DNA from: an uncultured Thermomicrobiales bacterium
GTDB lineage: Bacteria > Chloroflexota > Chloroflexia > Thermomicrobiales > UBA6265
Length of the DNA: 20,307 nucleotides
Reading direction: 5' to 3'
Assembly: GCA_902806365.1 (NCBI GenBank)
Contig: CADCWJ010000732.1
Span: forward strand, 1 to 20,307
Shown here: positions 7,549 through 15,886 of the stretch, in pieces
How positions within the stretch are numbered: position 1 is the first letter of the stretch
How the letters are laid out: each line of letters opens with the position of its first letter
Notes under the pieces: generated by a model
Database searches by the model: none
The model's input: only the letters and a program-made list of their open reading frames with translations
Told to the model about the DNA's origin: nothing
Translations under genes and position numbers: made by a program

Positions 7549-7847
7549 GCGCCGTCATCGGCCGCGCGCGGGTCACAATCCTCTTCGCGGAAGCGTTCAC
7601 GATCAAGGACAAGCGGAACGAGCTGCGTTCGATCAGCAAGCGGGTGCGCAATCAGTTCAATGCCGCGATTGCCGAGATCGAGGATCTGGATGACATGCGA
7701 ACCGGCACGCTCGGTATCGTCGTGGTCTCCAACGCCGGCCCGCATGCTAACCAGATGCTGAGCAACGTCGTCGCGTTCATCGAGCGCTCGCTCGACCTCG
7801 GAATGCTGGGCGATGTCGATACCGAGCTGATCGGGTTCGACGGTTGA
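7545..7847 (+). CDS. DUF503 family protein (YlxP-like)
   Basis: A 100-aa protein starting at GTG 7545, overlapping the previous stop by 4 nt. It matches the DUF503 pattern well: an N-terminal strand, then the KDKRNELRSISKRVRNQFN helix region (about 21-40), the 'AEIEDLDD' turn, the strand LGIVVVSN, and a second helix with a 'VVAFIERS' core. The fold is ferredoxin-like. B. subtilis YlxP lies in the nusA-infB-rbfA region, and the family has been tied to ribosome function or RNA binding, though its exact role is not settled. Here it is not beside infB or rbfA but is coupled to an unknown protein. Length is usual for the family (about 90-100 aa). Confidence 0.9.
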   Translation: MSAVIGRARVTILFAEAFTIKDKRNELRSISKRVRNQFNAAIAEIEDLDDMRTGTLGIVVVSNAGPHANQMLSNVVAFIERSLDLGMLGDVDTELIGFDG

Positions 7848-7920
7848 GGGGCGTTTCCGGCCATCCGGTCCCGGGTCAGGCAGGGAAGCCCTGGCTCTAA
7901 TCGCCCGCCGGACCGCGGGA

Positions 7921-10884
7921 TCAACGGAGCGGCAGCACAGCCTCCGGCGGCTGAGGCGAGGCGGGAGTGGCCGCTATCCCGGTGCCAAAACCCTCCGGCA
8001 CGACCGGCACGATCTCTTCAACGGTGCTCGCTCGGCTGTCAGTCACGAGCAGGGTGCCGTCGGACGCCACGGCGATCCCCGTGGGTGATCCGACACCGCC
8101 GTCGGAGACCTCCGCGATCTCGCCATCGCGGATCGAGAAGGCTTCCACCACCCCGCTCCCCGGCGACGTCATGTAGAGCAGGCCATCCGGACCGAACCGG
8201 AGGTAGTTGAGCCGCTCACTCTGGGTCGTCCAGCTTTCAACCGGGTACTGGTTTACCGGCGTGCCGTCTTTGGTGAATACGCTCAGCCGCGCGTTTCCGG
8301 AATCGGCGACATAGACGTTGTTGTCAGGTCCGATCGCAATTCCGACCGGCTCCACCAGCTTGCCCGGCTCGCTGCCGAAGCCGCCGAACGCCCGCAGGAA
8401 CGTGCCGTCCGGCGCGAATACCTGGACGCGCTCGTTGCCGGTATCCGTGACGAAGATTTCCCCATTCGACAGCGCTATCCCTCGTGGACCGAAGAACAGG
8501 CCCGTCTCGACCGAGGGATCGGTCGAATTGTCGATGTCTGTGAGCTCGCTGGTTCTGCCGATCTCGCGGACGACTTGTCCGTCGCTATCGAGCACCAGCA
8601 CGCGATGGTTCCATGTGTCGGCAACATGGATCAAGCCGTCGCCGTCGACGACGATGTCGCTCGCGCCCTGATTCAGCTCTTCCGAGAATCCCAACGCGAG
8701 TCTCGCATCGGTTTCCGGACCCCAAGCCCCGATGAAGGATCCATCCCTGGCGTAACGCTGGATCCGCTGGTTGCCGGCATCGACCACGTAGACGGTCTCG
8801 CCGGTGCCGTCGAGGGCGATGCCGGTGGGGCCGTTCGTCTGGCCCAGCGCCGATCCGGGTCCGATGGCCTCGCCGGTGAACAGGGCGAACGGTCCATCGG
8901 TCGGGTTCATCTGGTTGCTCAAGCGAAAGGTGTAGCCAACGCTGATCTGCTCTGGGACCGGCGCAACCGGCAGCTCGCGATGCAGCAGGTAACGGATCGC
9001 GTCGTACCATTTGGATGGCGACACCAGGTACGAGGCCGCTTCGGAGGTGTCGAGCTCCTCGTACGCTGTAGGCACCCGGTTGAGCCATGTCCGCGAGCGA
9101 TCGATGAAGCCCGCCTCTTCCATCCCTTCCGCGGTCGGCGCGATCACCATGTCCGCATCCGCCCATCCCGCCGGAGTGGCGATCGTGACCGACGGGAAAT
9201 TGCGGAAGTACCAGGTGAGCGGCGACTCCAGGGAAGGGTCGATCGCGATCGATATGCCGTAACTGCCGGTATTGTCGATGTTGGAGACCTCGGAAAGGGA
9301 GAGGTCCCGGGAGAGCCGAAGCGTCTGGTCGACCAGTGCCCGAACCCCAGGAGTGGGCACCCCCGGCGCGAGCAACTCGGTCCCCTCGTCGGCCCGGACA
9401 TACGACAACTGCGTAGTCGTCCGGATCGTGTAGATCCCCAGCACCAGCCCAAGAACCAGCAGCGCGGACCAGCCGACGTGGCGGGCCCATCCCGAAGTCG
9501 TGAGCTCGCCCGCCAGCACGGCGGAAAGAGGAATCACGATCAACAGCAACACGAACGCGACCTGGAGCAGTGTCGGCGCACCGTCCTGTCCCGGTGCGGC
9601 AGGGTCGTTGTCCCGCGCGATATAGGTCACCGCGGCGATCAGCCCGATCACAATCCCGAGGATCGCGACCGGCACGACGCCGGCCCGTGTCGTCGGCAGC
9701 GACCGCCACGGGATGCGAGCGCCCAGCCGCCCCAGTCCGATCCCACCGAGCAGCACGAGGGGAAGCGTGACAAGCAGCGTCTGATCCGGATGCCTCCCGG
9801 ACGAGAAGCTCTGGATCGCGAGCGAGGTCACGAACCAGGCCACGAACAGTGGTGGCCGGAGCAAGCCGTGGCTGGTCTCATCGGTCTCGTCGCGATCGAA
9901 CGAGCTAATCAGCGCGACCGCCGAGAAGACGACTGCCAGGATCTCGTAGAGCACGATTGCGGTGAAAAAGAACTGGATTGGCGTGGTGGAAGATTGGGTC
10001 GTCAGCAGGCGCGCCCAGTCGCTGAACGTCGTCAGCACTCCTTCGAGCGCGGTGAGGTCGGAAAGGAGCCGCGTAAAGACGAGCAGGATGGACGCCAACA
10101 GACCGACGATCATGGCCGACGTCGCGCGAGGCGAGCCAAGGATCGCGGACAACCCAGTGGCGAGCGGGTCCCGGACCGGAGCCCGGCCGCCCGCCGCGTT
10201 CGTGGTCGCGGCAACCGTAAAGGCGATCGCCACGGTGATGAGGGCCGACACGCCTTCGGGACCGGAGGCGAGCATGCCACCCATCGAGACACCGAGCAAC
10301 GCCGCCCACACCGTCGCGGACGCACCACCCGATATTCCCGCCCTGAGCACCGTCACGACCGCGGCGAGCGACCAGAACGCCACCAGAATCACGGGATCGA
10401 CCGTCCGCGCGGCGAATACCAGCGACGGGGAGAGTGTCGCCAGCACCAGCATCCCCGCGATCTGGGCCCGTGGCAGGAAGGGGCGAAGCGCCAGGATCAA
10501 TCCCAGGATTCCGATCCCGACAAGCGCGGGCAGGGATCGGGCGGTTGCGTCGGAAGCCCCGAACAGGAAGAAGATCACCGCTTCGAGCAGCAGGAACAGC
10601 GGACCCACGAGCGGAAGCGTCTCACCACCGGGAAGCGGCCTGCCGGTATAGAGCGACCATGCGTCGTACGCCCATTCGCCTTCGCGGGGCGACAGGGCGA
10701 GGGCGTCGAGCCTGGTGAAGCGGAGGGCGAGCGCCGCGGCGAGGCAAAGCGCGACGAATACGCCGAACCATCCCGCGGCGGAAAGATCCACCCGCCGGTC
10801 GAGCGTATCGCCGGAGTCCTGATCCGGGGCCCCTGCGTGGCTCGACAGTCCGGTTTCGATCGACGCCGCGTCTCGTGCGGTCAC
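7921..10884 (-). CDS. Agl23-like (TIGR03663-type) membrane glycosyltransferase-like protein with C-terminal NHL propeller
   Basis: A 987-aa protein from GTG 10884, chosen because GGAAGGA lies 8 nt upstream; ATG starts at 10917 and 11016 in the same frame lack this. Residues about 38-490 hold 10 or more membrane helices of the GT-C/PMT type, with the acidic first-loop motif SPREGEWAYDAW near 65-76 and the 'SPSLVFAARTVDPVI' region typical of flippase-associated Agl23 proteins. An extracytoplasmic part (about 495-660) includes SPLTWYFRNFP, another hallmark of that group. Residues about 675-950 contain NHL repeats such as GPTGIALDGTGETVYVVDAG, ADTWNHRVLVLD and VTDTGNERVQVFAPDG, which form an external beta propeller. 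Agl23-type proteins are linked to N-glycosylation or S-layer glycan export in haloarchaea and also occur in Chloroflexota. The fused propeller may bind glycan or protein outside. Activity is inferred. Confidence 0.85.
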   Translation of the reverse strand: MTARDAASIETGLSSHAGAPDQDSGDTLDRRVDLSAAGWFGVFVALCLAAALALRFTRLDALALSPREGEWAYDAWSLYTGRPLPGGETLPLVGPLFLLLEAVIFFLFGASDATARSLPALVGIGILGLILALRPFLPRAQIAGMLVLATLSPSLVFAARTVDPVILVAFWSLAAVVTVLRAGISGGASATVWAALLGVSMGGMLASGPEGVSALITVAIAFTVAATTNAAGGRAPVRDPLATGLSAILGSPRATSAMIVGLLASILLVFTRLLSDLTALEGVLTTFSDWARLLTTQSSTTPIQFFFTAIVLYEILAVVFSAVALISSFDRDETDETSHGLLRPPLFVAWFVTSLAIQSFSSGRHPDQTLLVTLPLVLLGGIGLGRLGARIPWRSLPTTRAGVVPVAILGIVIGLIAAVTYIARDNDPAAPGQDGAPTLLQVAFVLLLIVIPLSAVLAGELTTSGWARHVGWSALLVLGLVLGIYTIRTTTQLSYVRADEGTELLAPGVPTPGVRALVDQTLRLSRDLSLSEVSNIDNTGSYGISIAIDPSLESPLTWYFRNFPSVTIATPAGWADADMVIAPTAEGMEEAGFIDRSRTWLNRVPTAYEELDTSEAASYLVSPSKWYDAIRYLLHRELPVAPVPEQISVGYTFRLSNQMNPTDGPFALFTGEAIGPGSALGQTNGPTGIALDGTGETVYVVDAGNQRIQRYARDGSFIGAWGPETDARLALGFSEELNQGASDIVVDGDGLIHVADTWNHRVLVLDSDGQVVREIGRTSELTDIDNSTDPSVETGLFFGPRGIALSNGEIFVTDTGNERVQVFAPDGTFLRAFGGFGSEPGKLVEPVGIAIGPDNNVYVADSGNARLSVFTKDGTPVNQYPVESWTTQSERLNYLRFGPDGLLYMTSPGSGVVEAFSIRDGEIAEVSDGGVGSPTGIAVASDGTLLVTDSRASTVEEIVPVVPEGFGTGIAATPASPQPPEAVLPLR

Positions 10885-11325
10885 GTGGCCGTCCTTCCAG
10901 GGATTGAGGCAATGCATTTCGATCAGCCATGATGGCGTGGGCATGGGATCGCGATGACCCGGCACCAGGGCCATATCCAGCCGAGGGCGGGTCGCCAACG
11001 CGGTCCCAAGGGTCATTGTACTGGTGTGCGGGTTCGTACCAGACGGCTGCCAGGTGGGTCGGTCCCGCGTCGCGCTCGATCAGCAAAGGGAACAGCCTTA
11101 CGCTCGCGCAGAGCATCCGTGCGAGAGACTGGTCAATCTTCGGGCTGTGGTGCACCACCCCGAACGCGGTATGGAGAACCGACGCATCGGGGGTGGGCAC
11201 CGGGTTGTCGCCGGAGATGCACGAACGCTCGCCCACGGGTAAGCTTGGATGCGAGGCGAGGACTGGACGAGATCCAGGAATCACGCCGACCGAACAATAA
11301 GCCGCAACAAGCTGGAGAGTCGACC
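10885..11325. other. 441-bp divergent intergenic region
   Basis: The region lies between the leftward Agl23-like gene and the rightward acidic-protein gene, and should hold promoters for both. On the minus strand TACAAT (11020 to 11015) is a fair -10 without a clear -35. An open minus frame from GTG 11200 runs leftward into the Agl23-like gene with moderately coding-like third positions as far as about 10980, but it has no ribosome binding site and no family, so I do not call it. It may be a decayed gene. No RNA gene or repeat is seen. Confidence 0.4.
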
Positions 11326-11622
11326 ATGGCGGATTCCAATGAGCAGCGAGCGCAGTCAGACGAGCAGGAACAATTGGCAAGGGAGATCGGTGAGGAACTG
11401 GTCGACGCATTCGTGGCCTATGTTCGCGGCGATGTCCAGTTCGAGGATCTCACCTTTGGCGTCTTCGACGCGTTGAGCGACCTCCACGTCATTGCCAGCG
11501 GCGATTATGAATTGGCCGATGACGACGGCGAGGACGATCAGCCGGACGACGACGGCATGGACGAGGAGAGCGAAGCCATCGCGGAGCAGGAAGAGCTGTC
11601 CCAGGAACCGGCTCGCCCTTGA
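11326..11622 (+). CDS. Small acidic hypothetical protein
   Basis: A 98-aa protein, ATG at 11326 with GGAGAG (11314-11319) 6 nt upstream. Residues 15-60 form a likely helical domain (REIGEELVDAFVAYVRGDV, FEDLTFGVFDALSDLHV), which may be a small conserved core. From about 60 on the sequence is almost wholly Asp/Glu (DDDGEDDQPDDDGMDEE, 66-82) and surely disordered. There is no signal peptide. The next gene begins 34 nt downstream, so the two are probably one operon. I recognise no family. Such acidic tails can mimic nucleic acid or bind basic proteins, but nothing in the context supports that specifically. Confidence 0.75.
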   Translation: MADSNEQRAQSDEQEQLAREIGEELVDAFVAYVRGDVQFEDLTFGVFDALSDLHVIASGDYELADDDGEDDQPDDDGMDEESEAIAEQEELSQEPARP

Positions 11623-11656
11623 CTCGAGATGACCACGGTCGAGGCAAGCGACGGTC

Positions 11657-12457
11657 ATGAGCTCGGATTCCCGGAGTCACCTTCATTCGTCGTTTCAGCG
11701 GCGATTCCTGCGCATCTTCCTTGCGGTATCAGCGGTGGCGATCCTGATCCTGGCTCCGCTGATCCTGATGCCGGGTCTGCGCCTCGACATCGCGCACCGC
11801 CTGGACCTCGCTCCAGGGGCCGGCGTCGAGCGGATCGCCGCCGCCGCCGACGGGATCGATCTGATCGTCGCTCCGATCGAGATCCAGCAACCCAACAGCC
11901 GACCCCAATATCGCTTCCGGGCCGTCTACCTCGGACGGCAGGGGCCCGATGGCGTGGAGTTGATCTCGATCGACACTGGGGCAAGCCTTACCTTGCCGCT
12001 GGCATCCTACGATTTCGTGTCCGCCGCACCCGACGCCTCGAAGGTCCTGTTGCGGGACGAGCGCGACGCCGGTGCCCCGACGGTCCTTGTCGATGTCGCG
12101 AGTGGATCCGTGTCCACCTTGCCGCCCGGGTCTCCTTACCCCGATCTCCCGGGGCGCTGGACCGAGCCCGTCTGGTCGCGGTCCATGGGGACCTGTGACG
12201 GCATCTCGCCAAACGCCGTGTACATCGCCTGTTTCGACACACCAGCCCTTGCGTCCTACCTGGCGGGCGACTGGCAGATCGACGTGCACATCTATGGCGA
12301 TGTGGAACGCGAGATCGCCGTCTTTCGTGGCGAAGGCTTCCGCCCCTTCGTCGGCTGGTCGAACGATGATCGATGGCTCTACTTCCAGAACGAACATGGA
12401 ATATGGCGGGCAAGCGTGAGGGAACACATGTTTCCGCCGAGCGACAACCGAGTGTGA
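11657..12457 (+). CDS. Membrane-anchored protein with propeller-like extracytoplasmic domain
   Basis: A 266-aa protein starting at ATG 11657. The ribosome binding site is weak, but the membrane segment fixes the N-terminal region. A basic start (R6, R15, R16, R19) precedes one membrane helix at about 18-39 (FLRIFLAVSAVAILILAPLI), giving an N-in, C-out anchor. The outer part has repeated strand pairs typical of TolB/WD40-like blades: 'LISIDTGASLTLPL...DFVSAAPDASKVLLRD', 'VLVDVASGSVSTLP' and 'GWSNDDRWLYFQNEHGIWRA'. At about 220 aa it would make only four or five blades, so it may be a partial propeller or pair with another protein. Two Cys (in GTCDG and IACFD) could form a disulfide. It follows the acidic-protein gene by 34 nt. 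Function unknown. Confidence 0.75.
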   Translation: MSSDSRSHLHSSFQRRFLRIFLAVSAVAILILAPLILMPGLRLDIAHRLDLAPGAGVERIAAAADGIDLIVAPIEIQQPNSRPQYRFRAVYLGRQGPDGVELISIDTGASLTLPLASYDFVSAAPDASKVLLRDERDAGAPTVLVDVASGSVSTLPPGSPYPDLPGRWTEPVWSRSMGTCDGISPNAVYIACFDTPALASYLAGDWQIDVHIYGDVEREIAVFRGEGFRPFVGWSNDDRWLYFQNEHGIWRASVREHMFPPSDNRV

Positions 12458-12743
12458 CGTTCACTCTTTACCGGTATACGGGGTGGCCCCAAGCACGAGA
12501 CGCCGCGATCCCGTTTGTGCAATCCGTCACAACCCTGGTGAGCCCACGTACTTCACCACATACAAAAGGACAATCCTTGGGGCTTCCCCCGCGGTGTACG
12601 ATGGCTGGGTGAGATCGACGGTCTGCCTTTCGCGGAACGCCGTATGCCTCTCGGGCCGCTTCGTCAGCCGGCTTCTCAAGTGCGATCCACATGCTTACCC
12701 GGGCATCACCCCATTTTCGATTCACCACCTCCGGATATCGCCC
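12458..12743. other. 286-bp intergenic region before the PH-like membrane protein gene
   Basis: No gene is supported. The open minus frame at 12468-12728 has poor third-position GC compared with its neighbours. The rightward frame extending the next gene upstream to 12483 is Cys/Arg-rich and looks untranslated. A TTGTG-N8-CACAA palindrome (12516-12533) is listed separately. AT-richer stretches near 12466-12479 and 12550-12575 could hold promoter elements but match consensus poorly. Confidence 0.4.
12516..12533. promoter_or_regulatory. CRP/FNR-like operator candidate
   Basis: TTGTGCAATCCGTCACAA matches the CRP-family half sites TGTG and CACA with the correct 16-bp frame (TGTGN8CACA). The T of the TCACA half is present; the A of TGTGA is C. 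It lies about 210 bp upstream of the next ATG (12744), in non-coding DNA. Whether this organism has a regulator that reads it is unknown. Confidence 0.35.
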
Positions 12744-13319
12744 ATGAATCCTCTTGTGCTCATCCTCCCCGGCGTGATTGTCCTGACCTGGGTCCGCTGG
12801 ATCCGACCTGGGCGAACCCCACTTGAAGGGAGGAGTATCGCCTCCGTGTCAATCCCCATACTGGCGCGAGCCCGGATGCACCTTGCTTCCGGAACGAGCG
12901 CGCTCGCCGTGGCGGTCATCCTCGCGATTGCCGGAACGGCACCATGGTGGATCCTGGCTGCCCCGCTGTTTTCTTATGGCCTTCTGCTTCTGTTGCCGAT
13001 CAAGTACACCCTGACGGATGCCGGGATTCGATTGGGCGCGACGGAGTTTCGCCGATGGACGGAGTTCGCCGCCGTGCGGCGCGCTCCGGGAGGCGCTCGC
13101 CTGATTGGCGTCCAGCGCGGCCGGGGAATGCACGTCTGGCTTTCCGGATCGCGGGGCGACGACGAGTTCATCCTGTTTCTGAAGAAGACGTTGCAGGACG
13201 CCTACAAGGGTGGCCGCGGCGAGGTGCCGGCTCCTTCGGTTCCGCGCGAGCAAGGGTTTACGGGCACGGGAGACCTGTCGGCAGGCGGATTTTCCGGCTT
13301 CAAGCGGACCGGCACGTGA
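12744..13319 (+). CDS. Small membrane protein with PH-like (bPH2/DUF5673-like) C-terminal domain
   Basis: A 191-aa protein from ATG 12744. The open frame reaches back to 12483, but that part looks non-coding, while residue 1 here starts a membrane helix (MNPLVLILPGVIVLTWVRW, 3-20). Two further helices span about 52-71 and 72-92 (SALAVAVILAIAGTAPWW; ILAAPLFSYGLLLLLPI). The segment after them, 'KYTLTDAGIRLGATEFRRWTEFAAVRR', then 'GARLIGVQRGRGMHVWLSG' and 'EFILFLKKTLQ', is the strand pattern of small bacterial PH-like domains that follow membrane helices. The last 30 residues are Gly/Pro-rich. It converges on the aceE-like gene. The role is unknown; the domain call is by pattern only. Confidence 0.75.
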   Translation: MNPLVLILPGVIVLTWVRWIRPGRTPLEGRSIASVSIPILARARMHLASGTSALAVAVILAIAGTAPWWILAAPLFSYGLLLLLPIKYTLTDAGIRLGATEFRRWTEFAAVRRAPGGARLIGVQRGRGMHVWLSGSRGDDEFILFLKKTLQDAYKGGRGEVPAPSVPREQGFTGTGDLSAGGFSGFKRTGT

Positions 13320-13395
13320 ACGCGCCGCCTGCCATCGACGGTTTTGCGCGGCCGGTGGTCGAGACTGCGCGCCATTGTCCGTTGTCTCCGCGCGA

Positions 13396-15819
13396 TCAGG
13401 AGCCAGCCAGTTCCAGTGCCAGCAAACCGGCGTTCACGATCTGACCAGCGTCAATCCCGACCTTGCGATAGATATCCTGGCGGGCGCCGGATTCACCGAA
13501 TTCATCCACCCCAAGCGGCACCACCGGTACCCCCCAGACGCTTCCCAGGAACGACAGCGAATGCGACGCGCCATCCTGGACCGTCACGATTGGCGCGCGT
13601 CGTTCCGGCGCGGGGAAAAGCTCTTCGAGCTGACCCAGATCGAGCGCTGCGGCCGCTCGCGTCAACTGTGCCCGGCGCGCTTGCCGGAGAGCGGCGAAAA
13701 GGCGATTGCCGCTGGTCACGTTGATCACGTTCGCGGCCACCCCTTCCTCCCGGAGCGCCCGCGCCGCCTCGACCGCTTCCGGAATCATGATCCCACCGGC
13801 CGCGATGTGGACGACATCCTTGTCCGGAATACCTGGGGCGGTCACATTCCGGTCGACGAGCCGATAGCCCCCCGCGAGCACCTGCCGACGAAGCTCGCGT
13901 TCGCCGAGCCGGGCCAGCGGTTCCTCCATCAAGGCCTGGTCGATCGGCTTGGTCGACAGCCGGAGGTACGTCGACAGACCATGGTCGCGGTCGCAGCATT
14001 GCCGCAGCGCCTCGAGCAGAACCCAGTCGACCTCTCGCCCGAACGCCGGTTCGTAGAAGAGCAGGTTCGGAAGCTCAATTCCCAGCGATGGGGTCACCGT
14101 GCTCTGGTGCGCTCCGCCTTCGGGGCTCAACGAAACCCCCGCGGGAGTGCCCGCGAAGATCATCCGGGAGCGAATGTAGAGGCTGTAGATCAGGGCATCG
14201 AGGCCGCGGCAGACAAACGGATCGTAGACGGTGCCAATCGGTATCAGCGGCTGGCCGGCGAGCTCTTCGGTCAATCCGAACTGACCGAGTGCCATGAACA
14301 GGTTCATCTCCGAGATGCCAAGCTCGATATGCTGGCCCCTGGGTGATGGCTTCCAGCGCAGCATGCGCTTCGCTTCGCCTTCGAAATCCTGGGCTTCCTC
14401 GACCGCGAACACGCCAGCCTTGTTGATCCACCCGGCCAGGTGGGTCGAGGTGGCAACGTCCGGCGACATGGTGACGACCCGCTCGCCGATCTGCGGGATC
14501 TCGCCGATCCGGAGCAAGGCCCGCCCGAACGCTTCCTGTGTCGAGGTCTGACCCGGCTGGCGAGGCTGCAGCTCATCGGGAATCGGATCCGCCGAAAGCG
14601 AGACGGCGGTTCCCGGGCGGTCGAGGCCGGCAGCAACCCGTGCACACCATGCTCCGGCGGCGGAGTCTTCCGGGAGTCGATCCCATGCCTCGTCTTCGGC
14701 GATGCCGAACTGGCCGCGAAGTTCCTCCATCTGCGAGTTCGAGAGAAGTTGCGAGTGATTGAGGGGATCCCCCGCGAACGCGAGTCCGTAGCCCTTCACG
14801 GTATAGGCGAAGATCACCACGGGGGCGTGATCGATCGCGTCGGCTTGGTCAAGCACCTGGAGCAGCTTCGGCAGGTCATGGCCGCCCAGGTTGCCCACCA
14901 GCGTCTGCAGCTGATCGTCCGGTATCTCCCGCACGGAGGCGAGAATCGCCTGGCGTCGCGAGCGGTCGGCGACATCGGCGAGACGGCGGCGCAGGTCGAC
15001 ACCGTCCGTCACCCGGATCAGCGCCTGATACTCCTCATTCGACATGGTGTCGATCCGGTCCCGCAGGGCGCCACCGTCCGGCCCGTTCATCACCGACTCG
15101 AGCGATGTGCCGTATTTCGCTTCCAGCACTTCCCAGCCCGCGCCAGCGAAGAGCCGCTTGAGCCGGGCGGCCTTGATCCCCGGAATCACCCGGTCGAGGC
15201 TCTGCCGGTTCAGGTCGACGATCCAGATCACATTGTCGAGGCCCTGGATCGCGTCTTCCGCGACCGTCTCCCAGACATTGCCCTCGTCCAGCTCGGCATC
15301 GCCCATCAGCGCGATGAACCGGTCGGAGGTGACCGAGCCGAATTTTGCGGTCGCGTATTTCGCCGCCAGGGCCGCAAACACCGGGGCGACGGCGCCGAGA
15401 CCGACCGAGCCGGTGGAGAAGTCGACGGGATCGGGATCCTTGGTCCGGGATGGATAGGACTGGAGCCCGCCAAGCTCGCGCAACATCGTCAGGTATTTCC
15501 GGTCGAGTCGCCCGAGGAGATACTGGCAGGCATGGAACACCGGCGACGCATGGGGCTTGATCGAGACTCGGTCGCCCGCGCGGAGGAACCGGAAATAGAG
15601 CGCGGTCATGATCGTCACGACCGAGGCGGAACTCGCCTGGTGCCCGCCCACCTTGGTCGGCTTGTCCGGATTCGCGCGCACGTTGTTGGCGTGGTGCACC
15701 ATCAGCGTCGACAGCCAAAGCACACGCCGTTCGATTTCCTGGAGCGTTTCGAGGTCCTCCGGGCCGAGCCCGATCCCCTCGTCTTCCTCGCGTGGCGGCG
15801 CCTGTCTCAAGGTAACCAT
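13396..15819 (-). CDS. aceE: Pyruvate dehydrogenase E1, homodimeric (AceE) type
   Basis: Thiamine-diphosphate enzyme that decarboxylates pyruvate and passes the acetyl group to lipoyl-E2. The ATG at 15819 has AGGAGA 8 nt upstream. The 807 aa carry the ThDP motif GD174AE...N204 and catalytic Glu504 (ISEMN). Histidines match the AceE pattern: H60 (VGGHQASSAS), H90 (KPHASPVFHA), H355 (DPLNHSQLLS) and H571 (EGGAHQSTVT). The AceE-specific insert 'GGHDLPKLLQVL...AYTVKGYG' argues against transketolase. It is about 80 aa shorter than E. coli AceE (887), mainly at the N-terminus, where the E2-binding region normally lies. No E2 or E3 gene is in the window, so the partner is elsewhere or absent. It is 67 nt after a co-directional secreted-protein gene, possibly one transcript. 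Substrate could also be another 2-oxoacid. Confidence 0.88.
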   Translation of the reverse strand: MVTLRQAPPREEDEGIGLGPEDLETLQEIERRVLWLSTLMVHHANNVRANPDKPTKVGGHQASSASVVTIMTALYFRFLRAGDRVSIKPHASPVFHACQYLLGRLDRKYLTMLRELGGLQSYPSRTKDPDPVDFSTGSVGLGAVAPVFAALAAKYATAKFGSVTSDRFIALMGDAELDEGNVWETVAEDAIQGLDNVIWIVDLNRQSLDRVIPGIKAARLKRLFAGAGWEVLEAKYGTSLESVMNGPDGGALRDRIDTMSNEEYQALIRVTDGVDLRRRLADVADRSRRQAILASVREIPDDQLQTLVGNLGGHDLPKLLQVLDQADAIDHAPVVIFAYTVKGYGLAFAGDPLNHSQLLSNSQMEELRGQFGIAEDEAWDRLPEDSAAGAWCARVAAGLDRPGTAVSLSADPIPDELQPRQPGQTSTQEAFGRALLRIGEIPQIGERVVTMSPDVATSTHLAGWINKAGVFAVEEAQDFEGEAKRMLRWKPSPRGQHIELGISEMNLFMALGQFGLTEELAGQPLIPIGTVYDPFVCRGLDALIYSLYIRSRMIFAGTPAGVSLSPEGGAHQSTVTPSLGIELPNLLFYEPAFGREVDWVLLEALRQCCDRDHGLSTYLRLSTKPIDQALMEEPLARLGERELRRQVLAGGYRLVDRNVTAPGIPDKDVVHIAAGGIMIPEAVEAARALREEGVAANVINVTSGNRLFAALRQARRAQLTRAAAALDLGQLEELFPAPERRAPIVTVQDGASHSLSFLGSVWGVPVVPLGVDEFGESGARQDIYRKVGIDAGQIVNAGLLALELAGS

Positions 15820-15886
15820 GGTCTGAATCTCCTGCTCCTGTCGCCCCGTTGGGAGGGTGAGGAAACGCTGATGTCAGGGAAAGCCG

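Noticed and set aside
7881..7893. CAGGG-AAG-CCCTG hairpin between the DUF503 and Agl23-like genes
   Set aside because: Only 5 bp with no T-run; easily expected by chance in GC-rich DNA.
8575..10932. 785-codon plus-strand frame opposite the Agl23-like gene
   Set aside because: Arg/Gly/Asp-rich shadow typical of the antisense of a GC-rich gene; the minus strand has clear domains.
10980..11200. Minus frame from GTG 11200 with fairly coding-like third positions
   Set aside because: It runs out of frame into the Agl23-like gene, has no ribosome binding site and no recognisable product; could be a gene remnant.
12468..12728. 86-codon minus frame in the intergenic region
   Set aside because: Third-position GC is near 50 percent, far lower than in real genes here, with no ribosome binding site.
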